Positions 25,483 to 34,606 of a stretch of DNA of 53,654 nt are shown in pieces. The stretch spans positions 1 to 53,654 of the forward strand of contig JAKPQU010000624.1 of NCBI GenBank assembly GCA_029555925.1. Direction: 5' to 3'. The notes beneath the pieces were generated by a model, which was not told the origin of the DNA, ran no database searches, and saw only the letters and a list, made by a program, of their open reading frames with translations. Positions within the stretch are counted from its first letter, which is position 1; every line of letters begins with the position of its first letter. The DNA is from Bacillota bacterium. GTDB lineage: Bacteria > Eremiobacterota > SpSt-956 > JAKJGF01. Made by a program: the position numbers and the translations under genes.

Positions 25483-28400
25483 ATTTCTCATAATAAAGTT
25501 TCGCCTGATGGACAAAAGCCTCCAATCGCGTAACAGTATTTGTCTCTTTAAATCCGTCATAGGGAGTTGCCAGAAAAGGCAGGTTATTATATCGTGAGAG
25601 AATTCTCTTGAATATGGGAATAGTCATATTGCTTAACATACAGTTAAGAACTATAAGATAATTTATACCTGCTATTCCCCTGTCTGCCAGATCTATTGCT
25701 CTCGCAAGATATGTCGTGGATACAGGGTCCAGATCGGGATTTATAAAAGAACTGATATCACGAACCATCTTTTCCGTGGGAAGAAGCCTTATATAATCAG
25801 TGTCCTTATCCAGTTCTTTTTCTATCCTTTTTGCCCATGATAAAAGCCAGTTTTTCTTTATTTTATTGTAATAATAACCTGCTATGTTACCCTTATTTTT
25901 CATTTCCTCTTCATGATACCGCTCGGAGAAGAAAGACATGAAATTGACCAGCGTGAAGAGTCCGTTACTGCAAACTTCAACCCCCATAGACTCAAATTTT
26001 CTGAATAAATCCTGATTGGCCCATGTGCTTAAAACAGTAAAAAATTCTCCAAAAACTCCTATCTTCGGCCTTTTTATACTCATGTCAGCAGGAACCGATT
26101 TTATCAGTTTAATACCTTTTTTCAAAGCTTCTATTATTTTATCATCATATATATAATTAAGAGAAGCGAAATGTTTAAGCGCATCGGAGAGAATATCAAC
26201 AGCCCTGAGATAGGCTTCATCTGTTTTTCCTTTTTCCCTTTCGTAAGGTCTTCTTGAGAGGAGATAATTCTCAAGAACGCCTGCACATAACCATCCTTTC
26301 CATATGGCCTGAGTAAAATTAAGGCCGAACATGCCGGAAAGTTCTTCGTAACGCCCTGACATAAGGGGATTGACTATTAATACATCGGAGTATCCCAGAT
26401 TATTTAAAGCTATTTTATAAGAAAGTCCGTACTGACTGTAACGACAACAGCCGTCATAGGACATAAGGAGAATGGCAGTTCTATGAGGATTAAAATCCGG
26501 CTCTTCCGTAAGTTTCACAATATCTCCCGTCGTAACAATAAAGGGATGACACTCGAGACCTGAAGCATATTTTCTTCCCAGTTCTTCTGTCCTGTCATCC
26601 TGGGGAGGAAGGGATTTTGTCTTTATACCTGCAATACTGAAGGCACTCTCCATAATTTTATTCATGCCCGGAGACACATAGTGAAAATAAAGAGTTCTGT
26701 CTTTAAGAAGATTCATAATTTTAGGGTCCGGTATAAAAGGATTGTAAATCTGAAGATCCCTCTTTATTATGACATTATAATCCTGGAATTTCAGAGGTTC
26801 TGTCTTCTGATTGCCCTTGATCGTATCAAGAAAAGCTTCGATCCTGGTGATTACGCCTGCATCTGCAGTGTGTTCATCTACCTCCAGAACCATAAAGGGA
26901 TGCCCCCTGAGGAGTTCATCCAGATACTTCATAGCAAAAGAATCAGGGCCGCAGCCGAAATTGGTAAGCATTATAACAGGGATATTATGTTTTCTGGCAA
27001 TCAGAGCAGCCCTCATCAGGTCATGACTGTTTTTCCATACTACATTTTCAAAAGCTCTGTCCAACTTCACTTCCGAAAGAGGAAGAAAATCATAAGGTAT
27101 GGCAGTAACACCGGATTTTCTCAATTTTTTCCCTGTATGCATATTCTGCCCCTCATCGAACAGATGATGGGCCTTCCCCAGTAATATAACGGTTCTGCCG
27201 TCTTTTTTATCTAAAAAATCTTTTCCTCTTTCTACAAGCTTATGCTGAAATTCTTTCAGCGCTTTTTCTGCAGATTTTATGGCTTTTTCCGTTTTATACT
27301 GACTTTTACCGAGTTTCCTTCCCAGACTCAAAAGCTCTTCCTTCCAGCCGGTGCCGGAAAAATATAATACGGGAGTAACAAACTCGACACCATAATGTTC
27401 AAAAGCTGCCTGTAACATATAGGGAAGTCCCTGTATGTAAGGACAGTTGTAGGTTCTCGGCAGATCGTCTCTTGTTCTGAACAGTTCTGCAATACTTGGA
27501 AAAAAAATCTTCTTTATTCCTTTGTTGAGGAGATTTTCTATATGTCCGTAAGCTACCTTTACAGGGAAACATGTTTCACTCTGTGTCCTTTTCAATCCGT
27601 TATAGACAAGTTCACCTGAGGTTTCGTCTGAAAGAATTATTTTATAACCGAGTTCCGTAAAAAAGGCTTTCCAGAAGGGATAATCTTCAAAAAAGAAAAT
27701 ACTTCTGGGAATACCTATAACGGGAGAATTCACGTGGGAATCGTGACGCGTAACGGGTGACGCGTGACGGGAGACAGAGCTCTCATTACTTTCTGTGACT
27801 ACAGGGTCATGAGAAGCTAAATCCTCTTCTTCTCCTGTCAACAAAATTTTTCTTTCTTCAATGAGATCAGGTGTGTTATCATATAATTCTTTCTGTTCTT
27901 TACGGTCAAATCTACCGCAGATGCTTCCAGAAGAGCCCTTTTCTTCACCGTTTATATAAATTTTTCTTATGTGACATACATTTGCACAGAGATGACATGT
28001 AAAGGATTTTATGGATATATTACGGTTCTGAAGATCGAAACCTGCAAAGGACGTTTTCTCTACAGGTGCCTCCTGTGCGGCAAGGGCGGCACCTATGGCG
28101 CCTGTCACATCATGATGGACATGAACATTTATTTTCTTTCCCGTAATATTTTCCATGGCAGCCACTACGGCACTGTTTCCTGCAACACCGCCCTGGAAAT
28201 AAATATTGTCACCTATTTTTCTGTTATCCACCACTTTTTCTATATAATTGTTTACAATCGCATAGGCAAGACCTGCTACAAGATTTTCCTTTTCAAGGCC
28301 TGACTGCTGATGATGTACTAAATCACTTTCCATAAAAACAGTACATCTTGTTCCCAGGTCCCCGGGAGTTTTCCCCTTGAAAGCAAGACGGCTGAAATCG

Positions 28401-28915
28401 CTTTTTATATCTATATTCAATCTGGCAGCCTGTTCTTCAAGAAATGACCCTGTTCCTGCGGCACAGACCTTGTTCATTTCAAAATCCACTACTGCTCCAT
28501 GGTCAAACCTTATATATTTCGCATCCTGTCCTCCTATTTCAAAGAGCGTATCTATGGAAGGATCAAAATGAAGAGCCCCTTTTGCCTGTGCAGTAATTTC
28601 ATTTATAACAGTATCCGCTCCCACAAGATGGCCTATGAAATAACGCCCGCTTCCTGTGACTCCCACACCTTTTACTCTTACGGAAGACTCAAATTCTTTT
28701 CCCAGTTCAAGGAGACATTGCTTTACTGTTTCCACAGGTTTCCCGGAAGTAAAGAGATATTTTTTCCCGACAACATGGCCTGACATGTCAAGGAGAACAA
28801 GGTTGGCGCTTACAGCACCCACATCTATGCCGAGAAAGACATCTGTTGTTTTTGAAAGACAGGGAGAAGAATTCGTATAATTATTTACTGCTTCTCTCAC
28901 AGGAAGGCATGGCAA
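25466..28915 (-). CDS. 2-hydroxyacyl-CoA dehydratase activase + DUF2229; C-terminal 1149 residues of a frameshifted protein
   Basis: Residues about 25-290 are a BcrAD/BadF-type ATPase domain (FLGIDVGAVSANLVL; FEIGGQDAKYIRF; VCAAGTGSFLEEQAARL; FQGGVAGN), the family that carries a [4Fe-4S] cluster and drives radical dehydration or reduction with ATP. Residues about 400-1149 are the activase-related DUF2229-type region with conserved Cys motifs (CHLCANVC, NFGCGPDSF, GLECHPF, DGCCRYSQYG). The TTG at 28915 is not a natural start: codons before it continue (HRSYLPCLP) into the frame of the gene at 29796. The C-terminus is repeat-derived (see 25370) and an ACGCGT array is read in frame at 27733-27777. 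Confidence 0.85.
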   Translation of the reverse strand: MPCLPVREAVNNYTNSSPCLSKTTDVFLGIDVGAVSANLVLLDMSGHVVGKKYLFTSGKPVETVKQCLLELGKEFESSVRVKGVGVTGSGRYFIGHLVGADTVINEITAQAKGALHFDPSIDTLFEIGGQDAKYIRFDHGAVVDFEMNKVCAAGTGSFLEEQAARLNIDIKSDFSRLAFKGKTPGDLGTRCTVFMESDLVHHQQSGLEKENLVAGLAYAIVNNYIEKVVDNRKIGDNIYFQGGVAGNSAVVAAMENITGKKINVHVHHDVTGAIGAALAAQEAPVEKTSFAGFDLQNRNISIKSFTCHLCANVCHIRKIYINGEEKGSSGSICGRFDRKEQKELYDNTPDLIEERKILLTGEEEDLASHDPVVTESNESSVSRHASPVTRHDSHVNSPVIGIPRSIFFFEDYPFWKAFFTELGYKIILSDETSGELVYNGLKRTQSETCFPVKVAYGHIENLLNKGIKKIFFPSIAELFRTRDDLPRTYNCPYIQGLPYMLQAAFEHYGVEFVTPVLYFSGTGWKEELLSLGRKLGKSQYKTEKAIKSAEKALKEFQHKLVERGKDFLDKKDGRTVILLGKAHHLFDEGQNMHTGKKLRKSGVTAIPYDFLPLSEVKLDRAFENVVWKNSHDLMRAALIARKHNIPVIMLTNFGCGPDSFAMKYLDELLRGHPFMVLEVDEHTADAGVITRIEAFLDTIKGNQKTEPLKFQDYNVIIKRDLQIYNPFIPDPKIMNLLKDRTLYFHYVSPGMNKIMESAFSIAGIKTKSLPPQDDRTEELGRKYASGLECHPFIVTTGDIVKLTEEPDFNPHRTAILLMSYDGCCRYSQYGLSYKIALNNLGYSDVLIVNPLMSGRYEELSGMFGLNFTQAIWKGWLCAGVLENYLLSRRPYEREKGKTDEAYLRAVDILSDALKHFASLNYIYDDKIIEALKKGIKLIKSVPADMSIKRPKIGVFGEFFTVLSTWANQDLFRKFESMGVEVCSNGLFTLVNFMSFFSERYHEEEMKNKGNIAGYYYNKIKKNWLLSWAKRIEKELDKDTDYIRLLPTEKMVRDISSFINPDLDPVSTTYLARAIDLADRGIAGINYLIVLNCMLSNMTIPIFKRILSRYNNLPFLATPYDGFKETNTVTRLEAFVHQAKLYYEKYGRDA
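27733..27777 (-). repeat. ACGCGT heptamer array inserted in frame in the activase gene
   Basis: ATCGTGACGCGTAACGGGTG and following units occur inside the coding sequence. They are read as about 15 residues (SRHASPVTRHDSH) in the linker between the ATPase domain and the DUF2229 region, keeping the frame open. Confidence 0.88.
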
Positions 28916-28974
28916 ATAACTTCGATGATTTCTGCTTATTTTAATTTCTTTTTCCAGAACAGTGATACATTCTT

Positions 28975-29796
28975 TCAGGGAAAACTTTTTAGAAGAAGAT
29001 TCTCTCCTGGCAAAAAGGGAAGCGCCGTAGGCTCCATAAGGAGATAATGCTGTGGTATCAGGAGATCCCCTTCGGGAAGGTTGAGAAGTGTTTCAAAAGC
29101 TTTTCTGACTCCTCTGTTCGCAGCGACACCGCCCTGAAACTGTACCGGTTTCGGCAGTTCTCTTCCTTTGCCGAGATTGGCAAGAAATCCTCTCGCAAGG
29201 GCAAAACACAGTCCTGCCACTATATCTTCCACAGGAACTCCTTCCTGCTGCAGATGAATCATGTCACTTTTTGCAAATACACTGCACCTTCCTGCTACAG
29301 GTGCGGGATTTACTGATTTGAGAGCAATTGAACCGAGTTCGTCTACAGGAATGCCAAGCCTTTTCGCCTGCTGATCAAGGAAAGAACCTGTGCCTGCGGC
29401 ACACACGTCATTCATGCAGTTATCGCTTATAATTACTTTACCGGTTCTATCATCTCTGTCAAGGAGGATTAATTTAGAATCCTGACCTCCTATTTCTATT
29501 ATTGTCCTTATGGCAGGATTAAGATAAGAGGCACCTTCCGCATGAGCAATTATTTCATTTACGGCATTACAGGAAAAAAGGTTGCTTAATATATTCCTTC
29601 CGCTTCCCGTAATAAATATATTATCCAGAAGCTCGTATTTTGAAGAAAGATCATGTAAAACCTTGAGAAGAGTATGAAGAGGCTGTCCCTTTGTTCTTAC
29701 ATAGATACCTTCCTGTAATCTGGCATTACTATCGATTATAACAAGATTAAGACTTATAGAGCCCAGGTCTATACCGGCATATATGGAATTTGACAT
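28975..29796 (-). CDS. 2-hydroxyacyl-CoA dehydratase activase; N-terminal part of a frameshifted protein
   Basis: 273 residues of a second BcrAD/BadF ATPase domain: AGIDLGSISLNLVI, ITGSGRNI, IIEIGGQDSKLILLD, DVCAAGTGSFLDQQAKRL with the cluster Cys, GRCSVFAKSDMIHLQQ and FQGGVAANRGVR. The last 19 residues (MEPTALPF...) are out of frame: restoring one base in ATGGAGCC near 29035 to ATGGGAGCC gives MGAYGASLFARRESSS..., which is the conserved end of the domain and runs on into the frame of 25466-28915. The intact gene would encode a tandem-activase protein of about 1440 residues. It follows the KAS III-like gene by 6 bases. Confidence 0.85.
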   Translation of the reverse strand: MSNSIYAGIDLGSISLNLVIIDSNARLQEGIYVRTKGQPLHTLLKVLHDLSSKYELLDNIFITGSGRNILSNLFSCNAVNEIIAHAEGASYLNPAIRTIIEIGGQDSKLILLDRDDRTGKVIISDNCMNDVCAAGTGSFLDQQAKRLGIPVDELGSIALKSVNPAPVAGRCSVFAKSDMIHLQQEGVPVEDIVAGLCFALARGFLANLGKGRELPKPVQFQGGVAANRGVRKAFETLLNLPEGDLLIPQHYLLMEPTALPFLPGENLLLKSFP

Positions 29797-29802
29797 AAAT
29801 AA

Positions 29803-30837
29803 TTATCTATTCTGGAACGCACACCAGGCAGAGGTAAAACCGGCACTGCCAAAACCTATAAGGACATTGCTGCCTTTCTTTAACGTTCCGTCATCAATGG
29901 CAAGCCCCATTGCAAGAGGAACTGAAGCAGATACTGTATTGCCGCATCTTGAATGAATATTATAGGCTTTATTTATATCCAGTTTACTGAGTTTTATAAC
30001 CTTTTCAGTCATAGGATCACTTGCGGCATGACTGAATATAATATCATAGTTAAAGGTTCTGAGATACTCGTCTTCAAGGAAATGTCTGCAGATCTTCGGC
30101 AGAGCAACCTTGAATAATTTTTCTCCGTAAGAATAGAACCTGAGAGGTTCTAATTCGGTAAGTTCTCCTGTAGTGTATTGCTTCAGATTGGGAAGAGGAA
30201 TTTTACAGAGATTATGTTTTTCTCCCCATGTCTTGAAGGTAAAATAAAAATCATTCTCAGGGCAGGCAGTGAATATTGTAGCAGTCGCAGCTTCTCCTAT
30301 GGTAACACCGGGGAAAAGATAATCTATTTCCTGATAATTTTTGAATTCAGTGGTTGTATATTCATAGGTATTGAATTCACAGTTCATAATCATAATATTC
30401 TTATAGGTGCCGCTTTTTGTATAAAGGTATGCCATCTGAAGAGCTCTCATCCAGCTTGCACATGCATCCAGTATATCAAACCCCGTAGCTTTTTTTAATT
30501 TTAAAGAATCAAGAAATACATTGGATGTTGCAGGCTCAATCCAGCCGCGGCCAACTCCTACATAAAGAAGGAGATCTATATCCCTGGGAGACATATTTGC
30601 CTTTTCAAGTGCTTCTTTTCCTGCTTTTATACCGAACTGGAGGGAAGTTTCTCCTTCGGCTCTCTGATATCTTACATCAGAGCCAGATTTTTTAAAGAGA
30701 TCTTCTATCTTCAGTTTGAGTTTCTTCAGATCTCCCTGAGACATGTATTTACTGCTCTTTAATTCTACATCTCTTAAAATATCCTCATTTGTTACTTTTT
30801 TAGTGGGAAGAGCATACCCTATAGACTTTATTTTCAT
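29803..30837 (-). CDS. KAS III/FabH-like thiolase-fold condensing enzyme
   Basis: 344 residues of the ketoacyl-ACP synthase III fold: Cys126 (DILDACASW), His270 (FSHAASD) and Asn300 (RCGNTVSASVP) form the usual triad, and the C-terminus has GSNVLIGFGSAGFTSAWCAF. KAS III enzymes condense an acyl-CoA with malonyl-ACP, or in relatives make beta-ketoacids, quinolones or hydrocarbons. The N-terminus KIKSIGYALPTKKVTNEDIL is typical. AAGGAG lies 10 bases before the ATG. It is directly upstream (6 bases) of the tandem activase, implying a joint pathway on CoA thioesters, but no acyl carrier protein or dehydratase subunit is nearby. Confidence 0.88.
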   Translation of the reverse strand: MKIKSIGYALPTKKVTNEDILRDVELKSSKYMSQGDLKKLKLKIEDLFKKSGSDVRYQRAEGETSLQFGIKAGKEALEKANMSPRDIDLLLYVGVGRGWIEPATSNVFLDSLKLKKATGFDILDACASWMRALQMAYLYTKSGTYKNIMIMNCEFNTYEYTTTEFKNYQEIDYLFPGVTIGEAATATIFTACPENDFYFTFKTWGEKHNLCKIPLPNLKQYTTGELTELEPLRFYSYGEKLFKVALPKICRHFLEDEYLRTFNYDIIFSHAASDPMTEKVIKLSKLDINKAYNIHSRCGNTVSASVPLAMGLAIDDGTLKKGSNVLIGFGSAGFTSAWCAFQNR

Positions 30838-30905
30838 TATCTATTAACTCCTTAATTTGTAGGGATAATTTAAATCTATAAAAAATGAATACCTTAAAAA
30901 AGGCA

Positions 30906-30976
30906 TTATAGCTAGTTTCATAACCTGTTAAAAGACACCGTGACGCGTGACGCGTGACGCGTGACGCGTGACGCGA
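30906..30976. repeat. Partial family A element with ACGCGT array
   Basis: One half-element: ATAGCTAGTTTCATAACCTG (the family A end) followed by a row of five ACGCGTG units. The other end is missing. The surrounding spacer (30838-31141) contains no gene. Confidence 0.75.
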
Positions 30977-31141
30977 GCGAGGATTGCTTATGTGTTGTTA
31001 TGACCACATATACTATATTAAGCTAAGATATTCTCTAAAAAATTACTAAAACCTTCCATCCAAGTTCAGAAAAAATAAATTTATAAAGAAATCATATATT
31101 ATGTGCAGACATGACCTTTTTGTTCCCGTTACGCGTCATGA

Positions 31142-32686
31142 CTATACTTCTATGAGTTCAACACTGCACTTCGGACAACTTATAGAGGTTTCTCCGTCTC
31201 CTATAAGTACCGTCATGGCACAGTTATTACATATGATTCTGTTACACTGAGGACACATACCAAATCTCATTACTTCTATCTTATCGAGTACATCAGTCGA
31301 AGCCTTTCTGGAAATCATCTTGCCGCATTTACCACATATAAAGGTTTCATCTTCTCTGGGAGTCTTTCTGACATTGTGAAACATTTTAATGGTAGATGTA
31401 AAAAAGGTAGAAACTCTGTCTATAATACTGCCGCTGAATATGTAATTTGGTTTCAGACTCCGTTTTTTCTTTTTATGGATCATTTTAACGGCAGCCAGGG
31501 CAGTTTCTTTTATCTGCTCATCTTCATCATCAGTGAATGTCTCTATAGCCTCAAGTGCCTCAGTAGCTCTCATATAACCGAGAGCCTGAATGGAAAGCTT
31601 TCTAATTCTTTTATCATAATTTGAAAGCTGTTCCTGAAAATATTTTATACCGCTATCACCTGTTTTATTCAAAATTCTGATTACTGTATCCTGAAATTTT
31701 ATATCTTCCTTATTTTCTTCCAGAGTGAACATTAAAGGAAGTAATACATCACTACCCATTTCGGCAAGCTTTTCTTCCGATATGTCTCTGGAAAAATCTT
31801 TATTTTTTCGCAAAATACCGACCATTAATTCAAACGCTTCGGTTCCGCCTGTTTTGCTTATGGAAGTTATGATAATTTCTTTGGTTTTATTATCACAGTT
31901 CTGAAGTATTTTATTGAAAGGACGAAGGGCTCTTTTATCTTTTATTTCTCCGAGAGCTTTAGCAGCTGCTCTTACAACCTCTATTTTAGAATCTTCAAGA
32001 GCACCGAGTAAATCTTCCACTGCAGCCAGATTTTTAATACGGCCCAGGTAATCTGCCGAAGAAACTCTCACCTGCCAGCTATCATCTTTTAACCCCTTTA
32101 AAAAAGGTTCTATTCCAACAACCAGAAGTTTATCTATCTCTTCAGAGGCCATGTTCTGAACATCCCAGCTTCTATCATTCAAAGCTTTCAGGAGTATGGT
32201 TACAGCCTGAATATTGCCAATTCTTCCGAGAAATTTTACAGCCTGCTTTCTATCACTCTCCCTGGGACTGCTGAGCTCATCATCAAGTTTATCAATTATC
32301 TCCTGAACTACAGCGTTTATCTTATCTACAGTCTTCCGTGCCACTACCCTTACTTCCGGGTCATTATCAGTCTGTGCAAGATGAAGCACAGGAGTTAAAG
32401 CTCTATAATCGGCAAATTTTCCAAGAGCTTCTGCTGCAGCTTTTCTCATACGACTGTAATCATCATTGAGACATGCTATAAGACTGTTGGCAGCACGTTC
32501 ATCTCCTATTTTCCCCAGAGCTTCTGCCGCTATAGTTCTCACCGCCACGTTCGGGTCAGAAAGAAGTAGTGTAAGGGGCTCTACTGCATCAATGACCTTT
32601 TCATTTCCAAGCGTTCTTGCAGCAGATAATCTTACATATTCATCTTTACTGGATAGATCTCTTATGAGCTTATACGCTTCCAACAT
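31142..32686 (-). CDS. HEAT-repeat protein with C-terminal zinc ribbons
   Basis: About 514 residues from the ATG at 32686 (GGAGAAAAAGTT before it; the upstream ATG at 32716 is less well placed). At least ten HEAT-like repeats fill residues 1-390 (for example AARTLGNEKVIDAVEPL, RTIAAEALGKIGDERA, RAAAKALGEIKDKRALR). These serve as protein-interaction scaffolds. The last 80 residues carry four Cys pairs (CGKCGK, CPQCNRIICNNC, CPKC), that is, one or two zinc ribbons or a RING-like site. Function is unknown. It is transcribed away from the K+ channel gene, with a family A repeat in the shared upstream region. Confidence 0.85.
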   Translation of the reverse strand: MLEAYKLIRDLSSKDEYVRLSAARTLGNEKVIDAVEPLTLLLSDPNVAVRTIAAEALGKIGDERAANSLIACLNDDYSRMRKAAAEALGKFADYRALTPVLHLAQTDNDPEVRVVARKTVDKINAVVQEIIDKLDDELSSPRESDRKQAVKFLGRIGNIQAVTILLKALNDRSWDVQNMASEEIDKLLVVGIEPFLKGLKDDSWQVRVSSADYLGRIKNLAAVEDLLGALEDSKIEVVRAAAKALGEIKDKRALRPFNKILQNCDNKTKEIIITSISKTGGTEAFELMVGILRKNKDFSRDISEEKLAEMGSDVLLPLMFTLEENKEDIKFQDTVIRILNKTGDSGIKYFQEQLSNYDKRIRKLSIQALGYMRATEALEAIETFTDDEDEQIKETALAAVKMIHKKKKRSLKPNYIFSGSIIDRVSTFFTSTIKMFHNVRKTPREDETFICGKCGKMISRKASTDVLDKIEVMRFGMCPQCNRIICNNCAMTVLIGDGETSISCPKCSVELIEV

Positions 32687-32790
32687 AACTTTTTCTCCAA
32701 ACAGAATTTTCGACATATTATAACATTTAAGGATAAGAAGGTCAAATTGTAGAAGAGTGAAGGTTATACACCACCTGACATATAAAACTC

Positions 32791-32939
32791 TTTATAGTGT
32801 ATTTCATAACTTATTAGAATTTAAGTCGTCGTGACGCGTAACGCGTGACGCGTGACGGGTTTAATCCCTGCGCATCACACATTACGCTTTACGCATTACG
32901 AGGTCATTATTTATGGATAGTTATGAAACTAACTATAAA
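32791..32939. repeat. Full-length family A element (149 bp, terminal inverted repeat)
   Basis: The ends are TTTATAGTGTATTTCATAAC on the left and, reverse-complemented, TTTATAGTTAGTTTCATAAC on the right: near-identical inverted ends differing at three positions. Between them lie an array of ACGCGT units, TTTAATCCCTGCGCATCAC and degenerate ATTACGC units. It stands between two divergently transcribed genes. Confidence 0.85.
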
Positions 32940-32989
32940 CAAACAGGATTATTTATAAAATTGTTGAATTTAAAATTGAGGATATCTGT

Positions 32990-34069
32990 ATGCTTGAACC
33001 GGGCAGACGATGTATTATTGCTTCAATCTGTATAATTATTATTTTCTTTGCAGGAATTTTCGGGTACCACCTGATAGAGGGATGGAATTACCTGGATTCC
33101 ATGTATATGATGGTTATAACTCTGAGCACTATAGGCTTTGGCGAAACTCATCCTTTATCTCCGGCCGGGAGACTGCTTACCATATTTATTATAATATTCG
33201 GTATCACTACAGGTGCCTATGTCTTACAGGGTATAGCCCGTTTCATAGTCGAAGGAGAACTCAGTAAAATGATAAAAAAACAGAAATTGCAGAAACAAAT
33301 AGAAGCAATAAAAGATCATTTTATCATATGTGGCTTTGGCAGAATAGGCTCAAAAATTGCATCAGAATTGAAAGAAGCGGGAATAGAATTTGTTATATTA
33401 GACAGGGACAATAGTTTATACGAACATATAACTGATGAGAAAAACTACCTGATGATAGAAGGAGACGCAACAAATGACGAGATACTCAAAAAAAGCGGTA
33501 TTGAAAGAGCAAAAGGTCTTGTATGTGCACTCCCTTCAGATGCAGATAATGTTTATGTAGTGCTTTCATCGAGGGAACTGAATAAAAAACTTATTATCAT
33601 TTCCCGGTGCCGCGAAGAAAGCGGTAAAAAAAAGCTTTATATAGCAGGAGCAGATAAAGTTATATCTCCTTACCATATGGGTGCAATGAGAATGTCCATG
33701 GCTGTAATAAAACCCAATGTCTATGGCTTCCTGGAATTAATAACGGAAAACAAAGAATTGGATCTGGATATGGCAGAAATAGAGGTAATTACAGGTTCCG
33801 CTCTTCATAGAGTCCCACTCAAGGATTCACATATAAGAGATAAACTCGGAGTTATAGTTATAGGTATAAAAAAACATAATGGCCATATGCTATTCAATCC
33901 CTCGCCGAAAGAGTTTATAGAGGAAAAAGATCATCTCATAGTCCTTGGTAGTAAGGAGCAGATTAAAGCTCTTAATGAAATGGTCAGCAAAACTACAAGG
34001 GAAGATTTACTGGGCATAACAAAAAGACTCAGGTTAAAAGAAGTACGTTATGACATGAGTAATGACTGA
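32990..34069 (+). CDS. Potassium channel with RCK/TrkA domains
   Basis: 359 residues. Two transmembrane helices (residues 8-28 and about 60-83) bracket the pore with selectivity filter T47-I-G-F-G-E52. A cytoplasmic RCK_N/TrkA-N domain follows (residues about 109-225, GFGRIG at the nucleotide-binding turn, ending ILDRDN), then a RCK_C domain (about 240-335). Such proteins form tetrameric MthK/Kch-type K+ channels gated by nucleotide or ion. GAGGA lies 8 bases before the ATG. Confidence 0.93.
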   Translation: MLEPGRRCIIASICIIIIFFAGIFGYHLIEGWNYLDSMYMMVITLSTIGFGETHPLSPAGRLLTIFIIIFGITTGAYVLQGIARFIVEGELSKMIKKQKLQKQIEAIKDHFIICGFGRIGSKIASELKEAGIEFVILDRDNSLYEHITDEKNYLMIEGDATNDEILKKSGIERAKGLVCALPSDADNVYVVLSSRELNKKLIIISRCREESGKKKLYIAGADKVISPYHMGAMRMSMAVIKPNVYGFLELITENKELDLDMAEIEVITGSALHRVPLKDSHIRDKLGVIVIGIKKHNGHMLFNPSPKEFIEEKDHLIVLGSKEQIKALNEMVSKTTREDLLGITKRLRLKEVRYDMSND

Positions 34070-34275
34070 GGTTTTATATGAAAATGATGAAGTTTGCACC
34101 TTCACTGGATGTTGATTTTCATATTTGGTTGTGACCGCTCCGGTCATGTCTGTTAGTTACGGCAACAGGTAAAGGGTATCCGTAAAAAGCTTCTGCCAGG
34201 AAGGCTCTGGAGAAGAAAAATTAGTTTTTTATATAGATTAAAAATTAAATAAGGGTTAATTTATTGTCTGTAAAA

Positions 34276-34361
34276 TAAATTATTTAGATAAGTTGCTTTT
34301 ATATAAATCTAAAGCCTTATTTTACGGCATTAAAAATGAAAATTCCTATACCTTTAAATTA
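34276..34361. repeat. Family B repeat, copy 2
   Basis: AAATTATTTAGATAAGTTGC to CTATACCTTTAAATTAT: the 84-bp family, slightly diverged (ATAAATCTAAAGCC instead of TTCATCTAAAGC). Confidence 0.8.
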
Positions 34362-34369
34362 TATAAGGC

Positions 34370-34411
34370 AAATGATTTTTCTTCGTAAGAGCCTGACGGG
34401 CAGAAGCTGAT
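34370..34411. repeat. D repeat, copy 1 (leader of a small gene)
   Basis: ATTTTTCTTCGTAAGAGCCT then GACGGGCAGAAGCTGATAG. It recurs at 45045-45084 and, inverted, at 34188-34223. In both direct copies a small ATG frame begins within a few bases of the repeat end. Confidence 0.75.
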
Positions 34412-34429
34412 AGAATGGAGAGGAAAACA

Positions 34430-34606
34430 ATGGAGAAAACAAAAATTGACTGGGATTTAATGCAGCTTTACATGAGAGTCTTACAACTTAAAGGTTCTTT
34501 TGAAAAAAGCAAAAGAGAATATGAAGAATATATAATAAAATGTGAAAAATCTATAGAAGAATGTAATGAAATGCTTAAAGATCTTGAAGAATTTACTCCT
34601 GATTGA
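34430..34606 (+). CDS. Small coiled-coil protein of 58 residues
   Basis: Starts at the ATG of 34430, because GGAGAGGA lies about 6 bases before it (the upstream ATG at 34415 contains that site). The sequence (EYEEYIIKCEKSIEECNEML) is a single charged coiled coil with two Cys. No family recognised. It stands alone between two family B repeats, directly after the D repeat. Confidence 0.6.
   Translation: MEKTKIDWDLMQLYMRVLQLKGSFEKSKREYEEYIIKCEKSIEECNEMLKDLEEFTPD

Larger units (their letters stand above)
34070..34429. other. Gene-free spacer made of inverted repeats
   Basis: It holds a small hairpin (TGACCG CTC CGGTCA at 34132-34146), a flanking inverted pair of the D repeat (AGCTTCTGCCAGGAAGGC at 34188 and the opposite-strand copy at 34370-34411) and between them one family B unit (34276-34361). 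The right end abuts the small gene at 34430. Confidence 0.75.

Noticed and set aside
30939..30976. Direct repeats that could be taken for a CRISPR array
   Set aside because: The units are 7 bp and contiguous, without unique spacers; no cas gene is in the window.
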